The position numbers and the translations under genes were made by a program. Source: Ophiobolus disseminans (taxonomy: Eukaryota; Ascomycota; Dothideomycetes; Pleosporales; Phaeosphaeriaceae). From it: DNA of 64,000 bases. The stretch is taken from the NCBI GenBank assembly GCA_010093685.1, contig MU006226.1, positions 1,190,964-1,254,963 on the forward strand, in the 5' to 3' direction. Below, in pieces: positions 32,229-43,898 of this stretch. The notes beneath the pieces are model-generated. The model worked only from the letters and a program-made list of their open reading frames with translations, ran no database searches and had not been told where the DNA came from. Each line of letters begins with the position of its first letter. Positions within the stretch are counted from its first letter, which is position 1.

Positions 32229-34394
32229 ATGGCCGTGACCCTGAAGCGCAAGAGGGGCGCCGTCTCCTACAGAGAGCCCAGCAGCGACGAGGACACGTCT
32301 GAGAGCGCCGCGGAGGGAGGGAGCGTTGGCCGCGGGCGAGCTGTTCCCCTGCGGCAGTCCACCAGGCGCCGCGAGGAGCGCCCTCGCCATCGCGAGCGAC
32401 GGAAGATATCGTACAAGGATGTCAGCACCGACGAGGAGAGTGACGAGCTCGACGGCGACTTCGAGCTGTCGGAAGATGGAGCACCGAGGGCAGAGCCACA
32501 CAGGCGCGCTCCCTCGCCTCGACCCGAGCAACGTGGCAGCCGTGCAAGCGCAAAACGCAAGCCAGCACGAAAGGCCGTGCTGGGTGCTCCTCTGAAACCT
32601 AACACGGCGGTCCCAACAGCGCCAACTGCGACTAGCATCCCGACCGATGGACACGTACCAGCGTGGGCGTCGCTGCCATATCATGTGCTGCTACAGGTCT
32701 TTGTGTATGCTTCACACCCTCTCCGCGACGAGAACATGAAGTCGATGCCATCCGTCTCCTGGCTTGTGCGTACCGCGCGTGTGTGCTCGGCGTTCACGAA
32801 ACCCGCCCTCACGGCGCTGTATCGCAACCCGCCCATATTCGCCATGAAGCAGACGCGTAAAGATCTAGTGCACCATCTGATATCGCCACCCTCCGACGCC
32901 CACGAAGATCACCGAGTCATGGTGAAGCGCCTGGAGCTGGATGCGACACAGATGTCAGCGCTTACTGATCACCATCATAGCGGTGCTGATCTGACAGCTT
33001 TGGTCCTTTCTTTGACGACCCTACGCGAGATTGACATCTTCGATCCCGTAGATAGGCCGCCCTTCCGCGGGCGCCTTCGTCGGCTTCGACGGTGGGTCTA
33101 CCCCCCAGCAATATTTGAAGCTTTGCGCCACAGTCAGCTGCGTCTTCGAAGCTGGCGCTGGAACAGCTCATTCTGTGATCAAGGCCCATTGTGGATCAAG
33201 AGCATACATGGCGACGCGGCTTTTCAATCTTTGCGCGAGATAACGTTGACCAAATTTCACCCAATCGAGATGCGCGAAGACCGCGACGAGCGAGAGGACG
33301 TTGATGGCCAACCGACAACAGAAGAGCTTGTGGCTTCCGCATTGGCTACGTTGCCAAAGCTCAAAGCTTTGTCTTTTGAAACATGCGGTATCGTCAGTGG
33401 CCGCCTACTTCCTCTGCTTCCAGCAAACATAGTAAGTCTTAACATCACAAACTGCGGTGAGCTGCTCTCCGAATCTCTTCAAGCCTTCTTGGCAACACAT
33501 GGCGCGCATCTAGAAGATCTGGTGTTGAACCACAATCAGTCTCTCAACATGTCTTTCTTGGTTGATCTCAAGCAATCTTGTCCGAGGCTCGAGGTTCTGC
33601 GGATGGATATGACCTACTACAGCTCTCTCTCCATGTCGTCGGACAACGAGCCATTGTACGAGAGTCTCTTGGGCGAGATGGAGAAGCCAACTTGGCCCTC
33701 TACACTACGCAGCATCGATATGGAATATCTACGTAAATGGAACTCAGCAGCAGCTACCAACTTCTTCAGCTCACTGATTGAGGCTGCGGATGGGCTTCCT
33801 TGGTTGCGAGAGATCATCATCATCGCGATGGTCGACACGGACTGGCGACAGCGGGCCGAGTTCAGGAGGAGATGGACCGATCAGTTCAGAAAGGTCTTTG
33901 CACGGGAGTGGAAACCTCCGAACCCTCACCTTGTCTCGTTGAAAGCTTTCGGAGAGTGGAAAATTCGTGGCCTTGATATTGAGGGTGAGGTGGAGAAGAA
34001 TGATTCGCTCATTGAGGATGCGAGAGAGGTGAAGGGGCACGCGAAAGTCGACGAAAGCAACAGCGACAGCAATAGCGACGCACCACTGCTTCCATCACGC
34101 AAGCAAAAAGAGGTCGACAACTGGGGCGCAAAGCGTCTGCGTTCGCGCCACCAGGTGACTGGAAGGTACAACGACTCATCAGCTGAAGAGACTGGTTCCG
34201 AAGACGAGGCTTGCGACGGGGAGGAGGTCTACTTTGTGCAGGGTCGATGTCATACAGTTCTCTTTCGTATTGACAACTTCCGTCCTCGCGAGGAAATCTT
34301 CGGTGAGGCCGACTTCTTGGATGCCGAACCCAGCGGGGACGAAGAGTGGGACGGGAACGACGACCACGACGAAGAAGGCGGCTATGCTTGGTAG
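32229..34394 (+). CDS. F-box-like protein with degenerate leucine-rich repeats
   Basis: A single exon encodes 721 residues. The start at 32229 (aaccATGGcc) is preferred to the in-frame ATG at 32070. The first 120 residues are basic and Ser-rich, with paired YREPSSDEDTSES and YKDVSTDEESDEL acidic stretches. An F-box-like helix set follows at about 140 (PAWASLPYHVLLQVFVYAS, ARVCSAFTKPALTALYRNP). From about 230 to 560 there are irregular leucine-rich repeats (LREIDIFDP, LKALSFETCGIV, IVSLNITNCGELL, LEDLVLNHNQSLNMSFL, LEVLRMDMTYY). This is the layout of an SCF ubiquitin-ligase substrate adaptor. The C-terminus is acidic and disordered. The GTAAGT at about 33431 is coding, because the repeat register continues through it. 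The substrate is unknown. Confidence 0.82.
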   Translation: MAVTLKRKRGAVSYREPSSDEDTSESAAEGGSVGRGRAVPLRQSTRRREERPRHRERRKISYKDVSTDEESDELDGDFELSEDGAPRAEPHRRAPSPRPEQRGSRASAKRKPARKAVLGAPLKPNTAVPTAPTATSIPTDGHVPAWASLPYHVLLQVFVYASHPLRDENMKSMPSVSWLVRTARVCSAFTKPALTALYRNPPIFAMKQTRKDLVHHLISPPSDAHEDHRVMVKRLELDATQMSALTDHHHSGADLTALVLSLTTLREIDIFDPVDRPPFRGRLRRLRRWVYPPAIFEALRHSQLRLRSWRWNSSFCDQGPLWIKSIHGDAAFQSLREITLTKFHPIEMREDRDEREDVDGQPTTEELVASALATLPKLKALSFETCGIVSGRLLPLLPANIVSLNITNCGELLSESLQAFLATHGAHLEDLVLNHNQSLNMSFLVDLKQSCPRLEVLRMDMTYYSSLSMSSDNEPLYESLLGEMEKPTWPSTLRSIDMEYLRKWNSAAATNFFSSLIEAADGLPWLREIIIIAMVDTDWRQRAEFRRRWTDQFRKVFAREWKPPNPHLVSLKAFGEWKIRGLDIEGEVEKNDSLIEDAREVKGHAKVDESNSDSNSDAPLLPSRKQKEVDNWGAKRLRSRHQVTGRYNDSSAEETGSEDEACDGEEVYFVQGRCHTVLFRIDNFRPREEIFGEADFLDAEPSGDEEWDGNDDHDEEGGYAW

Positions 34395-34928
34395 GGAGTT
34401 TACAGGGTTGGCCTGGAGTGTGGTGTACGAATGCTTGTGCGCGACTACTGGCCTGGTTTGGGCGCTGCTGTTGGGCTGCGATCAACACACGGCAGCATGA
34501 AGCGACAGAATTAGATTCTCATGGAGCAATCACCCGAATACAGCACTTGGCTCAAGGGCTCCTCCGAGAGCGACGATGGGCTTGGATTCGGATCCACGCG
34601 TGGGTAGTGCCGTAGCGTAGAGCAGACCAATGCAGCTGAAAGTGAGGTGCACAGTCATGCACCGCCACACAGCCTGACGTCGCGTTTGCAGCACCCACTC
34701 AGCGAGGCTACTAACCTGGCGCTTTCATACACATATAAGCCTCTGTCCTGCCGACGTGCCCCTTCTGCGCCGCCGCTCTCCTCGCAACACGGCCAGTCTC
34801 TTGTGTGTCCCCTACCCCGCCGCCGCTGCAGCAGCCCACCATCCACCGTCTACCACCTACCACCTACCTTTTGCCATCCACCCGCCGCGCATCCTCCGTC
34901 GGCCCACCAACACCCACCACCCACCAAC
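34395..34928. other. Upstream region of the WW-domain gene
   Basis: Contains a TATA-like TATAAG near 34735 and, after it, a long C-rich leader-like stretch up to the ATG at 34929. No gene is seen. Confidence 0.45.
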
Positions 34929-36314
34929 ATGGCTGCGCCCACTCCCCCGCAGCCGCCGGTATCGCCAGACTCGGGCCCGACCGACCCCACGCTGCCCAAG
35001 CTGCCCGCCGGCTGGATAGCGCAGTGGGACAACTCGTGGGTGCCCTGCACGGCGCGTGCCCCGCCAGCTAACAGGAGCGCAGGTCTCGAAAATACTACTA
35101 CGTCCAGATCAGCACGGGGGTCTCGCAATGGGACCTGCCCACCAGCGAAGCCCCCATCGGCGGCGGCTCGAGCCACAGCACACCGGCGCAGTCTGCGAAC
35201 CCCTACAACAAGCCCGACGGCGCCAGAGGCCCAGATGCCGCCGACGGCACCAGAGGCGTCGGCGGCCACGGCGAGTCGACTGATCGCGCGGGCGGCCTCG
35301 GGGTACGACGCACTCGGGCATCCACACGGCCAGCATGGGCTAATCACCAGCACAGGGCTTTGCCATGAACGCACTCATGGGCGGCAACAAGCAGAACAGC
35401 GGCCATGGCGGCGGCAGCGGCGGCGGCGGCAACCTTGTCGGCCAGCTCGCGGGTTCGCTGCTCGGCGGCGGCAAGCAGAGCCACGGCGGCAGCAGCGGGC
35501 ACGGCGGGGGCGGCTCGGGCAACCTGGTGGGCCAGCTCGCGGGGTCGCTGCTGGGCGGTGGAAAGCAGAGCCACGGCAGCTCGGCGGGCCAGCAGCAACA
35601 GCACGGCAGCTCAGGCCATACATCCTCGGGCGGCGGCCTCGGCGGCCTGCTGGGAAGCGTCATGGGAGGTGGCTCGGTGAGTGTCTTGGTCGGCAACATG
35701 GAGACTCGCACTGACAACACGCAGCACAGCAAGCCGTCCAGTGACTATGGGTACAGCCACAGCTCATCCTCAGCGTCCGGCGGCACATACACTGGCACTG
35801 CACCCCCGACGTCATATAACCCCGGAGCCCAGCACACTGGGCAGTCAGGACACAATAGCTACTCCTCGCCCCCGCCCGGCCAATACGGCGGTGGCGGGCC
35901 GCCACACCAGGGTCAAGGAGGCTATGGCCAAAGTCAGCATGGCGCACCACAGCAGCAGCACTCTGGCTATGGCTCTCAGGCCGGCTTCGGTGGACAGAGC
36001 GGTCAGGGCTACGGCAGCGCCCCCCCGGGCGGATATGGACAGCAAGCTGGCTATGGAGGTCCTGCACAGGGCTACCATGGCGGACCTGCCAACTACGACA
36101 ATCACCAACACAACCAGGTCAGGGCAGCCCTTCTCAATCCGCGTGGACATATGTGCTGACTTTGACTTAGTACGGCGGCGGACACCCAGGCGGCAACCAA
36201 GGCAGCTACGGCGGCCAACAGTATCCGCCACCTCCACAGCAAGGCGGCGGTTACGGACCGCCAGGCGGAGGCTACGGCGGTCAAGGCGGCGCGCCACCTC
36301 CTGGATGGCATTAA
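34929..36314 (+). CDS. WW-domain protein with glycine/serine/tyrosine/glutamine-rich low-complexity tail
   Basis: Five exons were rebuilt: 34929..35035, 35083..35302, 35356..35676, 35725..36117 and 36171..36314, giving 394 residues. The first splice completes a WW domain (about residues 26-55): LPAGWIAQWDNS joins SRKYYYVQISTGVSQWDLP, a Pro-motif binding module. Next come two near-identical Gly-rich units, each containing NLVGQLAGSLLGGGKQSHG, and a further GLLGSVMGGGS. The C-terminal half is a prion-like Gly/Tyr/Gln tract (YGQQAGYGG, QGGYGQSQHG) ending GAPPPGWH. Such tails often drive phase separation of RNA-related or endocytic proteins. The function here is unknown. Intron 3 (35677..35724, 48 nt) is a multiple of three without stops, so a retained form would also be translatable. 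Confidence 0.8.
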
Positions 36315-36864
36315 ATCGACCTTCTGCGATTGTAGGTCCAGAGACTGCCCGGGGACTGAGCATTGTGATGCATCATTACAGAATCACCAACTCTCTTATC
36401 TCGAATGCTGGAGGACTTTTGAGAGCTTAGCGGGCCACAAAGGACCGGAACCGGTCTGGCGATATGTGTAGATCCATGACATTCTCCTCGAGATTCGAGT
36501 CAAAGTCGTTGCACCGGAGTCGGACATTGAAACACAAGGCTATGACAAACCTCGCCATTAACTTTTCGGCAGGTTGCACAAGTCCTACTCGTGTCAACAC
36601 CTGCGGAAGGTTTCATTTGTGCTCATGTGTTCATGTACTTTAATTTCTTGAAATGCTCTCGACAATGTATTGCCTGACAGAACAAATACTATCAGCACTT
36701 TCAAAAGATCACTCTTCTGAGCGCGTGCTGAAGGTACCCACAGCATGAACAGAGCTTTGAGTATGTCTCCATCTTCTCCTTTGAATTCTGGGGCAAATCT
36801 CTCGTCAGCTTATACCGAATGACTCCGTGATGCTGATGCATCTTGCCTTGATACTGTCTTCGCA
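36315..36864. other. Convergent intergenic region
   Basis: Between the 3' ends of the WW-domain gene and the Pop8-like gene. No gene, RNA or repeat was recognised. Confidence 0.5.
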
Positions 36865-37461
36865 TTAACCCCCAAACATTTCCCCACCCCCACCTCCGGT
36901 ACTCAATACTGTTCCCCCTTCCCCCTGTATCCTCCACGCAACTCTCACCTTCACACTACTGTCGACTGTTGCGGATCCCGTTACATATTCGCGATCGGCA
37001 CTTCCAACCCAGCCACTCAGCGCCGCCCTAAACGCCCGCGCGTCTTGCCTTGGGACCCTAATCCATACGTCTCTTCCGCATGTTTTGAGAGTGTCGATCG
37101 GTATGGCAACGCCCGTAATTCCGAGGAAGGATTGTAGAGGAGGTCTCAGCAGCGAGAAAGTGGTTATGGGCGAGATATCATTGGGAGATGAGAGAGATGA
37201 CTCGGCTATGGTGGCGGCAGTGGACAGCGAGGGTAGGGACGCGGTCTGCGGTGTCACGAGGGTGAGGTGGAAGTACGACCACGCAGCTCTACGAAATGTA
37301 GTTTGCTGGAGATTGTGGGTTTGCGACGCGTCTTTGTCTTTGCGCTTGCGTTTCTGGGCGGGTCGTGTTTGCGATGGTGGTGCGGGCGCCTGTTGGGCGT
37401 ACTCGGATGTAGAGGCCAGTTCGGCAACGGCTGTCGGGTTGAGAAAAAGTGTGTGCGCCAT
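36865..37461 (-). CDS. POP8: Ribonuclease P/MRP subunit, Pop8-like
   Basis: Pop8 is a small protein subunit shared by nuclear RNase P (tRNA 5' processing) and RNase MRP (rRNA processing). A single exon encodes 198 residues. After a basic N-terminus (PAQKRKRKDKDA) come the family's features: AAWSYFHLTLVTP, then PPLQSFLGITGVAIPIDTLK, then GRDVWIRVPRQDARAFRAAL and GWVGSA, then KVRVAWRIQGEG. This order (FLG-TGxAIPxDxLK, VWIRVP, final AWR strand) is what I know of fungal Pop8. It ends in a Gly-rich GGGGGEMFGG. A small 3' exon cannot be excluded. It is convergent with the WW-domain gene. Confidence 0.7.
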   Translation of the reverse strand: MAHTLFLNPTAVAELASTSEYAQQAPAPPSQTRPAQKRKRKDKDASQTHNLQQTTFRRAAWSYFHLTLVTPQTASLPSLSTAATIAESSLSSPNDISPITTFSLLRPPLQSFLGITGVAIPIDTLKTCGRDVWIRVPRQDARAFRAALSGWVGSADREYVTGSATVDSSVKVRVAWRIQGEGGTVLSTGGGGGEMFGG

Positions 37462-37970
37462 CTAGGCCTTGTCGCATGCAGGTTGCGAAGGGAAGACGAG
37501 AAAGTTTAGGCGGGGTTAGCTAGCACGCATTTCTTAATTCCGAACCATCAATGCGGCATCAATGTCAGCCAAGGTGACATGTCATTTTGCAATCAGGAGC
37601 ACAAGTACACGATAAAGTTATGTTTAGCATGTGCATCTCCATCTACCAAGCAGTGCCTTTCATCAACTCGCAGCTACGTTTGCCAGGATCACTCCCAACC
37701 AGCCCCATCCTAATCCTGACGGCACTCACAATGAGAACATAGGAAACCGCCGGGGTATCTTAACATGCTACAAGCACGATAACGTCCGAGTACTAGACGC
37801 CAATGACATTCTGAAGATTGAAAAAGAAGAAAAAGTGTGCAAACAAGGAGGGGCGTATGTGTTTGATTCCACGCTTCATAAGCCCACAATCCGACCAGAG
37901 TTTAGGCTTAGACAAATGTCGCTGTTGCAGTGTCGGTGAAAGAGAACCCGCTAACGTTATAGCAAATGTT
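37462..37970. other. Intergenic region between Pop8-like and coiled-coil genes
   Basis: Upstream of the Pop8-like gene and downstream of the coiled-coil gene, both on the minus strand. The open frame at 37631..37939 (+) looks like a chance frame. Confidence 0.45.
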
Positions 37971-40900
37971 CTACTGCTTGTTCTTGTCTTCGACGTTGCT
38001 GCTGCCAATTTCGCCAATTTCGCGACTTTCCAAGCTGTTGAGATCCATATGCCACTTAAAGGCTATTGGCCCCTTGACCAAGTTCATGTTGATGGATTCC
38101 AACAGCAACTGCAATTGTCCTATAACAATCAAAACGTTTCCGAACAGGCCAAAGAGCTCTCGGTTGGGGGTGATGTATTCGTTGTTGATTGTATCGACAT
38201 CGTGGCGAAGTGAAGCTGACGTTTCTTGAAAGTCCTTGAAACGTGTTGAGATCATTTCCACTACCGAACCCTCTAAAGCCTTCATCTGCAGTTCGAGGTT
38301 CCGCTCCACCGCTGTTCTCAGCTCGTTGGCCGCGTTGACACGTTCATTATGTTCATCGTTGATAGCCCGGACGCAGCTATCTCGGGCATCTGCAAGACCA
38401 GTCTTGATCTCCTTTTGCAGGTCGCGAAGACTGTTGTCTACTCCTTGCTTGGTCGGGCCCTTGCTGACTTGAGCTGAGGCCGAATTGAGATTGTGTAATG
38501 ATTGCTGCACACTTGAGATCTGCTTCATCTGATTGTTCGTTTTACTATCGGCAGCTTCGGCCACCGACATAGCTTTTGTTGCATTGTTGAAAGCTTCCTC
38601 GACTCTAGCCAGTGTTTGCTGTAGAAGATTCCCCGAAAACGAACTCGCCAGGGCTTGAAGTTGAGGGGCTGATGTCAGAAGCGCACTTAGGTCTTGCTGT
38701 CGGAACTGGATCCATGAGATCTGAGCGGACAGGTCCTTCAGAGTGTTCACATCATGGCGCAATGACGCAAACTGCTGGACCATATTTGCTGTTGAAGAGG
38801 GATAGTTCTGAAGGAACCATTGAACCATTTTTCCATGTAGGTCGTCTGTCGTTATATTGTTATACTGGTCTTGAAGGCCCTTGAAACAGAGTGCGATGCG
38901 ATTGATCTGCTGCTCCATATCTACCCTGTCGGATTTAGAAGCAACTTCTTGCTGTATTTCGCGGATCGCTCGATGGCGCTCTGATGACTCGTGCGCCAGC
39001 GCAGTTTGTAGCTGAGTTAACTGGGCCTGATGGTGGACTTCGGCGTCAGGCTCGTGCGCAGATGATCGCTTCCGCGGGGAATGATGTTGAACCTCTGCGA
39101 TCTCTCCATCCAATCCGCCAATGTTATGGCCCAACTCCGTGATCTTCTGCTCAATATCTCGCTTGAATGGATCGAAACTATCCTGGATGATAATAGGCAA
39201 GCCAGTTTCCAACACCTCGAGTCTCGTCGTGCGATCGTGAACTTTACCTTCGAGTTCGTCAAAGTCATGATTTAGAAAATTCACCGTCTCATCGAGATGC
39301 GATAACTTGGAAGATAGTTCGGCATATTGGTTGGTTAGGTCCGATGAATGCATAGGGGTGGGCTGATTCTGAGCTTCGAGTTTGGACAGATCCGAGCGCA
39401 GCGTTGCAAGGGATATCCTCGTGTCCTCCAGCGCGTTGAGGCCAGATAATCTATCGGTGAATTGACTGCACTGCGCTTCCATGGCTGCCATCCTTTCAGG
39501 AAACTTGCTGAGGGAGGTCATCCGGTTTTCGACTTGTGTAATACGGAATGATAGAGCTTCCACGCTTGCACATGATGTTCGAATGTCCTTGATGTCGTTA
39601 TCAACCTGATCGAGACGCTGAGTGATAATGTCGACAGAGGCATTGGTGTTCTTCGTCGAGAGGCTGGTGACAGGGATCCCAAGTTTCTTGAAGCCCGGAC
39701 TTGGAGCGGTTGGCTTCTTTTCCAGTGTGCTCACTCGCGCTGCCAACAACTTGAGTTCAGCCGAGTGTCTTCCTTGCTCTTTGGAAAGTTCGTCTTGGTC
39801 CGCCGTTAGCTTTTTTTGTTCATTTGCCAACTTTCCTTGCTCACTCTGAAAATTCTTAACTTGACCAACAACCAGACCTAGTCGTTTTGTGCGCTCCACG
39901 AGGGTGTTGTCATTCATCTCAAATTCTTTCTCCATCGGTCCAATGTACCTCTCGATATCATTCATTAACGTCGTTACTTTCTTGTAAGTTTTGCCTTCGT
40001 TTCGGTCGACGTCATTAATCTTCTGTACCAAATTCTGCACCTGGACATCGTATTTCTTGCTCTCAATATCTTTTCGAAAATCGTCGAGGACACCAAAGCC
40101 ATCTGACATAACTGTAAGCAGCTTTTGCTGTGCGTCAATACGTTTGTCGGGCCGAGCTTCTGTATTCTGCATCGTTGCTTGAGAGATGCTTGGCGCAACA
40201 TCCTTGACCATTTCTGTGATCTCGGGACGAGTAGGCTGCTGCGACTTCCAGCCCATCAGTGTGTCAACGCGGCATGTTAGCTCTGTAAGCTGGCTGAGGC
40301 CCATAGCACGTTCAGCCGCCATTGTTGTTTCGAGTGCTTCAACCCGGCTCAGCAAATGTTGCGTCGTCTCAAGCTCTACCATGCGTGCGTCTAAGAGCTG
40401 GACAGCTTCAGAGTGAGGCCTAGCCTCATCCAATCGGGCCATAAGCTCTCGCATCTGATCTGGTAAGCTTTCGAGGACTTTGAGTCTCTCAGACATGTTC
40501 TCACGCTCCTTCTTAAGGTACGTGATTTCTATCTGTTGAGCTTTGAGCCGAGCATTCAGTGGCGCACTTGGTGGAGACTCTCTTCCTTTGGGCCTCGCCT
40601 CGTTGGCGATGGCCTGCTTCCGAAGCCTCAGCTTTCGCAGGGAGGCCAAGCATAAAGGCGCCCCGCTGACTAGAGGCCGCTCTTGGTACTTGAGGCTTGC
40701 TGTGCCGGCCAACGCACTGCCAACTCTAGGCAGCATTGAGGGCGCGGGGGGTGCTCCATGTACAGGTGTTGAAGCCCCACTTGCACTTCCCGGCGACTGC
40801 ATGTGCAGGGGGCTGTGGACCACGCTGGGCCGCCTTTGCTGATCGTCAAGGGGGCGGGCAACGCCGTTGGAACGTCTTCTATTTGTGGCGTCCGAGTTGG

Positions 40901-41194
40901 TGCCGGTCCTGTGGGGGTCAACTCTATTCCCATCTGGTGCATGTCGTGGTCCTCTGGGCACGTTGTCCGATAGACCAGCGATAGAGCCGGTCCTCGACGA
41001 AGGAGACCGGGCGGGGCCTTGGAAAAGGTCTTGGGCGTACTGTTTGACGGGGTTAGACAAGGCATACATCGCTTGGCGGGCCGGACACATACCTTGTCTT
41101 GCATGGACAACGACCTGTCGGGCGGGCGGGCGCGCTTATCAGGCGGGCTGTTGCCGCGAGAGCGAGACTCGGCAGGCCTCTTGCGCGAGCTCAT
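37971..41194 (-). CDS. Large coiled-coil protein, unknown function
   Basis: Exon 1 (41194..41093) and exon 2 (41039..37971) join in phase 0 across a 53-nt GTATGT..CAG intron, giving 1,056 residues. The N-terminal 170 residues are basic and disordered (MSSRKRPAESRSRGNSPPDK, then Ser/Pro/Arg-rich). From about 190 to the end the chain is almost continuous heptad coiled coil, with many Leu/Gln/Glu segments (LDEARPHSEAVQLLDARMVE, TKRLGLVVGQVKNFQSEQGK). Trp is rare and there are no ATPase motifs, so it is not an SMC or motor. This resembles spindle-pole, kinetochore or cell-end scaffold proteins, but no family is recognised. An in-frame ATG at 41269 could extend it by 25 residues. It is head-to-head with RVB2. 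Confidence 0.8.
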
Positions 41195-41803
41195 CGCGTC
41201 CGGATGGGCAGGCGGACCGGCTGGATGGCGTGCATCTGTCGGGCTGGTAGTGCGAGCGTTAGTCAGCAAACAGGGGGACGTGGTGTGACGGTAGTGCGGG
41301 GCACGCTTCCGGTGCTGCTAACGTAATCCGGGTCTCACTCTGCAGACGAGGTGAAGCTAATACCACGTGTGGCGCGGCTGGCGCGGCTATTGCGCAGTCG
41401 CGGAGCCACTCTTGGACGTACCTGTGCGCGTATAGAGACGAGCGCCCCTGGCCGCCGTCGGTGGAGATGCGCGGGGCCTGCGGGCGACTGGAGCCAGACA
41501 TTTCGCCGCGCCCGGAGGCGGAGGGAAAGCTGGGAGGGGAGGCCGCGGCTGCGCCAATGCAAAGATTGGAGCGCAGGAGCAGCGGCTGGGCAGGAGAGTG
41601 CGGCGACAGATGGGAGAGGGAATGCAGAGAACGGTGGCGTGTTTATATAGGCGGGCAGGGGCTGCCAGTCGACTAGCGCGCCGGGTCGCGTCGCGGGCGG
41701 GCCGTGCGCAGGAACGGGCTGGACATCGCGAGAAATCGCTGTCCGGGCGGCAGCGTCGACCGCCCACCACCACGCGCCCACATTGCCGCACTACACCGCC
41801 GGC
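41195..41803. promoter_or_regulatory. Divergent promoter coiled-coil gene/RVB2
   Basis: 609 bp between start codons. A TATATA element near 41643 lies about 160 bp before the RVB2 ATG. The rest is GC-rich with no supported frame. Confidence 0.45.
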
Positions 41804-43312
41804 ATGCAGCCCATCACCACCATCGCCGAGGGCAAGGAGCTGCGCGGGCTCAACCTCATCGCGGCGCACTCACACATCCGAGGCCTCGGCGTCGAGGCCG
41901 ACACGCTCGAGCCCAAGGGCGCGTCGCAGGGGCTCGTCGGGCAGGAGAAGGCGCGCAAGGCGGCGGCGGTGATTCTGCGCATGGCGCAGGAGGGCAAGAT
42001 TGCGGGGCGCGCGGTGCTCATCGCAGGCCCCCCGAGCACCGGCAAGACGGCCATCGCCATGGGCATGGCCCAGTCGCTCGGCCCCGACGTGCCCTTCACC
42101 ATGCTCGCGTCGTCGGAGATCTTCTCCCTTGACATGTCCAAGACGGAGGCGCTGACGCAGGCCTTTCGCAAGTCCATCGGCGTGCGTATCGCCGAGGAGA
42201 GCGAGGTCATCGAGGGCGAGGTGGTGGAGATGCAGATCGACCGCAGCGTCACAGGAGTGAGTGCCGGCCGGGCGGCGCCGTCGTGGCCACGCGAGCTGAC
42301 AGGGCGCAGAGCAACAAGCAGGGCAAGCTCACCATCAAGACGACCGACATGGAGACCATCTACGACATGGGCACCAAGATGATCGACGCAATGACTAAGG
42401 AGAAGGTCATGGCCGGCGACATCGTCTCCATCGACAAGGCCTCGGGCAAGATCACCAAGCTCGGCCGCTCGTACACGCGTTCGCGCGACTACGACGCCAT
42501 GGGCATCGACACCAAGTTCGTCCAGTGTCCCGAGGGCGAGCTGCAGCAGCGGCGCGAGGTGGTGCACACGGTGAGCCTGCACGAGATCGACGTCATCAAC
42601 TCGCGCACCCAGGGCTTCCTGGCCCTCTTCTCCGGCGACACGGGCGAGATCCGCAGCGAGGTGCGCGACCAGATCAACACAAAGGTCGCCGAGTGGAAGG
42701 AGGAGGGCAAGGCCACTATTGTGCCGGGCGTCCTCTTCATCGACGAAGTCCACATGCTCGACATCGAGTGCTTCTCCTTCATCAACCGCGCGCTGGAAGA
42801 CGAGCTTGCGCCCATTGTCATCATGGCCAGCAACCGGGGCAACACGCAGATACGAGGGACCGACTACAGATCCCCACACGGGCTGCCTCTGGACTTCCTA
42901 GACCGCGTCGTCATTGTCAGCACGCACGCGTACTCGCCCGAGGAGATGAAGCAGATCATCTCCATCCGCGCGCAAGAAGAGGAAGTCGACGTAACGCCGG
43001 ATGCGCTTGCGCTGCTCACAAAGATTGGCCAGGAGACGGGCCTGAGATATGCCAGCAATCTTATCACAACCTCGGATCTCCTCCGCAAGAAGAGGGCAGC
43101 TGGAGAAGTCGCCGTCGAGGACGTCCGACGCAGTTTCGCGCTCTTCTACGACCCCACAAGGAGCGTAAAGGTAAGCCCCTCATCTCCGCACTAATCGGAC
43201 TTTGCTCATGTCTTCATAGTTCGTCAGCGACTCCGAGAAGCGCCTCATTGGTGAAGCAGGTGCGGTCTCATTTGCCTTCACCAATGGCACCGATGCTATG
43301 GATGTCTCATAG
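41804..43312 (+). CDS. RVB2: RuvB-like AAA+ ATPase 2 (reptin, Rvb2)
   Basis: Rvb2 forms a hetero-hexamer with Rvb1 in the INO80, SWR1 and R2TP complexes (chromatin remodelling, snoRNP and PIKK assembly). Exons 41804..42256, 42310..43170 and 43220..43312 give 468 residues, the family's normal length. Motifs are Walker A GPPSTGKT (about 75), the DNA-binding insertion domain between about 120 and 290, Walker B LFIDEVHMLD (about 290), sensor 1 IMASNRG, and sensor 2 region ETGLRYASNLI. The last exon adds FVSDSEKRLIGEAGAVSF. The start MQPITTIAEGKELRGLNLIA matches the family. Introns are 53 and 49 nt. It is divergent from the coiled-coil gene. Confidence 0.97.
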
Positions 43313-43898
43313 GCTCTATCTCCTTGATTAGGCTGGCGTACTAGGTCTCGGATCCATTCAGCGTTTGGGAAAAGAGCATACAGGCGTAGTGAAAAGTTGG
43401 CATAGTGTAATACTAGATCTATGGGTGGCTGAACAAGAGAGTCGTCTGCCATAAAACTTATTCATCTCGTACACTGTGAGTGCGAAATAGCTTCCGCATA
43501 CATACGCTGTACCCTGCGCATCGTAGTCGGAAAGGAAGGTGATTGGATACATTTCGATAACGCCTGCAGTTTGATGTGCTGATGATAGTTAGGCTGTGGC
43601 CTTGCGACGGGCGGAAAGCTCTCTCATCGCTTATATTCACTATTACCTTTTTTCATCCTCAGTTACGTCATCTTTGGTCCTTCTTGCCGTCGCGTTGGAG
43701 CGCTCTTGGACGAGCACGCAATTACCTTCCGAGAGCAGTCAACACCGCCCATGCACCTACGATCCTCATATTCTTACCCACCTTTCAGCAGCATACTATC
43801 TTGACCCAAGCAGTTGTAACAGATTGGCACCTTTGTATCTAATATCAGTTGCTCTTTTTTTGTGAAAAGCCCAGCGCTGCACCTTTTCGAGCTTCATT
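43313..43898. other. Intergenic region RVB2 to LicD-type gene
   Basis: RVB2 3' flank and LicD-type promoter/leader. The second half is pyrimidine-rich. No gene recognised. Confidence 0.45.

Noticed and set aside
33425..33445. GTAAGT donor-like site within the F-box gene
   Set aside because: The leucine-rich repeat register and frame continue across it, so it is coding.
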